From Halomonas sp. SpR1 (GTDB lineage Bacteria > Pseudomonadota > Gammaproteobacteria > Pseudomonadales > Halomonadaceae): a stretch of 64,000 nucleotides of DNA. This document shows, in pieces, positions 63,056 to 64,000 of this stretch (position 1 is its first letter; the number at the start of each line of letters is the position of its first letter). Position numbers and translations under genes: made by a program. The stretch is from assembly GCF_031010175.1 (NCBI RefSeq), contig NZ_JAUAMB010000007.1, forward strand, positions 62,001-126,000, given 5' to 3'. The notes under the pieces are model-generated. The model saw only the letters and a list, made by a program, of their open reading frames with translations. It did not search any database and had not been told where the DNA came from.

Positions 63056-64000
63056 TTAACCTCCCGCTTCTACGCTAGAAGGATGGCTGCGCATGGCACT
63101 ATCCTGACTAGCATGGTTGTTGGTTTCATGGCCTGATTCGGCCGCATGATCAATAGCGTGAGCGCTTTCGCCATCGGTTGGCTCAGCATGGTCGCTACCC
63201 ATCTGGTGGCCACCGCCCATCTCATGCTCTCCGCCGGTGTGGAAGCTTCTCAAAATGCTTTCATACAAAGAGGGCGAAATCGCAGAGAAGTACTCCACCG
63301 GATTCGATTTGCTGGGCTCAGCCAACGCCTCATAACCTTCGGGATAGGTCAGCGTTTGTGGGGCGCCGCGCACCGTTTCAACCCAGGCGTCAAACTCGGC
63401 AGGCGTGGTCACTTTGGCTTCAAAGGTCATCCCGGAGAAACCCGCGCCGCTGTAGTTAGTGGAGCGACCAGGGTAAATGCCGATTTCATCGGCGATCAGA
63501 TGGACGTCGTTATCCATGCCCGCCATGGCGTAGATCTGGCTGCCAAGGTGAGGGATAAAGAAAGCGTTCATCACCGAGCCAGAGCTCACCCGAAAGCGCA
63601 CCGGCGTATCCACTGGGAAGGCCACTTCGTTAACGCTGGCCACGCCCTGCTCGGGGTAGATAAATAGCCACTTCCAATCCAGCGCGACGGCCTGAATTTC
63701 GATCGGCGCCACATCGCTTTCCAGCGGCTTGTGGGGATCAAGGGTATGGGAGGTTTTCCAGGTCAACAGGGCGAGTACAGCGATAATCGCGCAGGGTACG
63801 ATCCACACCACTGCCTCGATCACATTGGAGTGTGCCCAGTCAGGCATGTATTTAGCCATGTCATTACTGCGACGATAGCGCCAACCAAACAGCAGCGTCA
63901 TGGCAATAACAGGAATAACCACAATCAACATCAGGCCAAAAGCGGTTAAAATCAGCGTGCGCTGCTCAGCGCCGACCTGGCCTTTTGGGTCTAACAGCGC
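63056..64000 (-). CDS. cyoA: Cytochrome bo3 ubiquinol oxidase subunit II (CyoA), 5' end outside window
   Basis: The frame is open to the right edge; the first residues seen, '[20 protein letters not shown]', are past the lipoprotein signal. Two membrane helices follow ('[20 protein letters not shown]', '[20 protein letters not shown]'), then the cupredoxin domain with '[20 protein letters not shown]' and '[20 protein letters not shown]', which lacks the Cu-A cysteines, as quinol oxidases do. It ends in an unusual His/Glu/Asp-rich tail of about 60 residues ('[20 protein letters not shown]'). First gene of the cyo operon. Confidence 0.95.
   Translation of the reverse strand, partial: ALLDPKGQVGAEQRTLILTAFGLMLIVVIPVIAMTLLFGWRYRRSNDMAKYMPDWAHSNVIEAVVWIVPCAIIAVLALLTWKTSHTLDPHKPLESDVAPIEIQAVALDWKWLFIYPEQGVASVNEVAFPVDTPVRFRVSSGSVMNAFFIPHLGSQIYAMAGMDNDVHLIADEIGIYPGRSTNYSGAGFSGMTFEAKVTTPAEFDAWVETVRGAPQTLTYPEGYEALAEPSKSNPVEYFSAISPSLYESILRSFHTGGEHEMGGGHQMGSDHAEPTDGESAHAIDHAAESGHETNNHASQDSAMRSHPSSVEAGG

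Overview
The window looks like chromosome from a Halomonas-type gammaproteobacterium (Halomonadaceae). The support is the gene set and its style: a bo3 quinol oxidase operon (cyoABCDE), an ackA-pta pair with the long two-domain Pta, thiC under a TPP riboswitch, an RND pump, mntP, and Shine-Dalgarno sequences of the AGGAGG type. This assignment rests on recognition, not on a search. No rRNA, tRNA or CRISPR array was recognised.

Layout. 1-18.9 kb is a mixed chromosomal and accessory region: a CDP-alcohol phosphotransferase tail, a Cys-rich copper-binding protein, a LysR/SbtA-like bicarbonate transporter pair, an AcrAB-type RND pump with a divergent AraC regulator, mntP, a CPA1 antiporter, several stress or detoxification genes with GNAT and GST relics between them, and a four-gene operon (aldo/keto reductase, membrane protein, Tat-signal aldo/keto reductase, DUF6064-type membrane protein). 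18.9-23.8 kb is a patchwork of small minus-strand accessory genes, gene fragments and two REP-like palindromes. 23.8-30.1 kb is a six-gene, end-overlapping minus-strand operon: ketoacyl synthase III, NAD-dependent epimerase, MBL-fold hydrolase, adenylate-forming enzyme, ATP-grasp protein and Rieske oxygenase. It reads as a biosynthetic pathway I cannot assign to a known product. It is the best candidate for an undescribed system.

30.2-37.5 kb is the remains of a chromosomal integron. A truncated intI (plus strand, 37299-37512) faces away from an attI-like core and a cassette promoter near 37.1 kb. To its left, minus-strand cassette genes are separated by attC-like sites at 36463-36546, 35736-35802 and 32954-33037. 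A frameshifted IS1182-like element (34219-35735) sits in the GTT core of the middle site. A YefM-YoeB pair, two GNAT genes and a collapsed copy of the aldo/keto reductase operon lie further along.

37.5-64 kb is mostly ordinary chromosome: a methyltransferase, a TPP riboswitch with tenA and thiC, an MFS gene broken by a stop codon with its TetR gene, a second fragment of the thiC 3' end, a large lipoprotein with a Fur-box-like site, csbD, an AaeAB-like efflux pair, an outer-membrane protein, an EamA transporter, ackA-pta, a yggS-aminotransferase-glyA operon facing a MocR regulator, a glutamine amidotransferase, and cyoABCDE running off the right edge.

A recurring theme is partial duplication. 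Pieces of the LMW-phosphatase gene, the aldo/keto reductase operon and thiC each occur a second time as fossils, so the 15-43 kb stretch has been rebuilt repeatedly by recombination.
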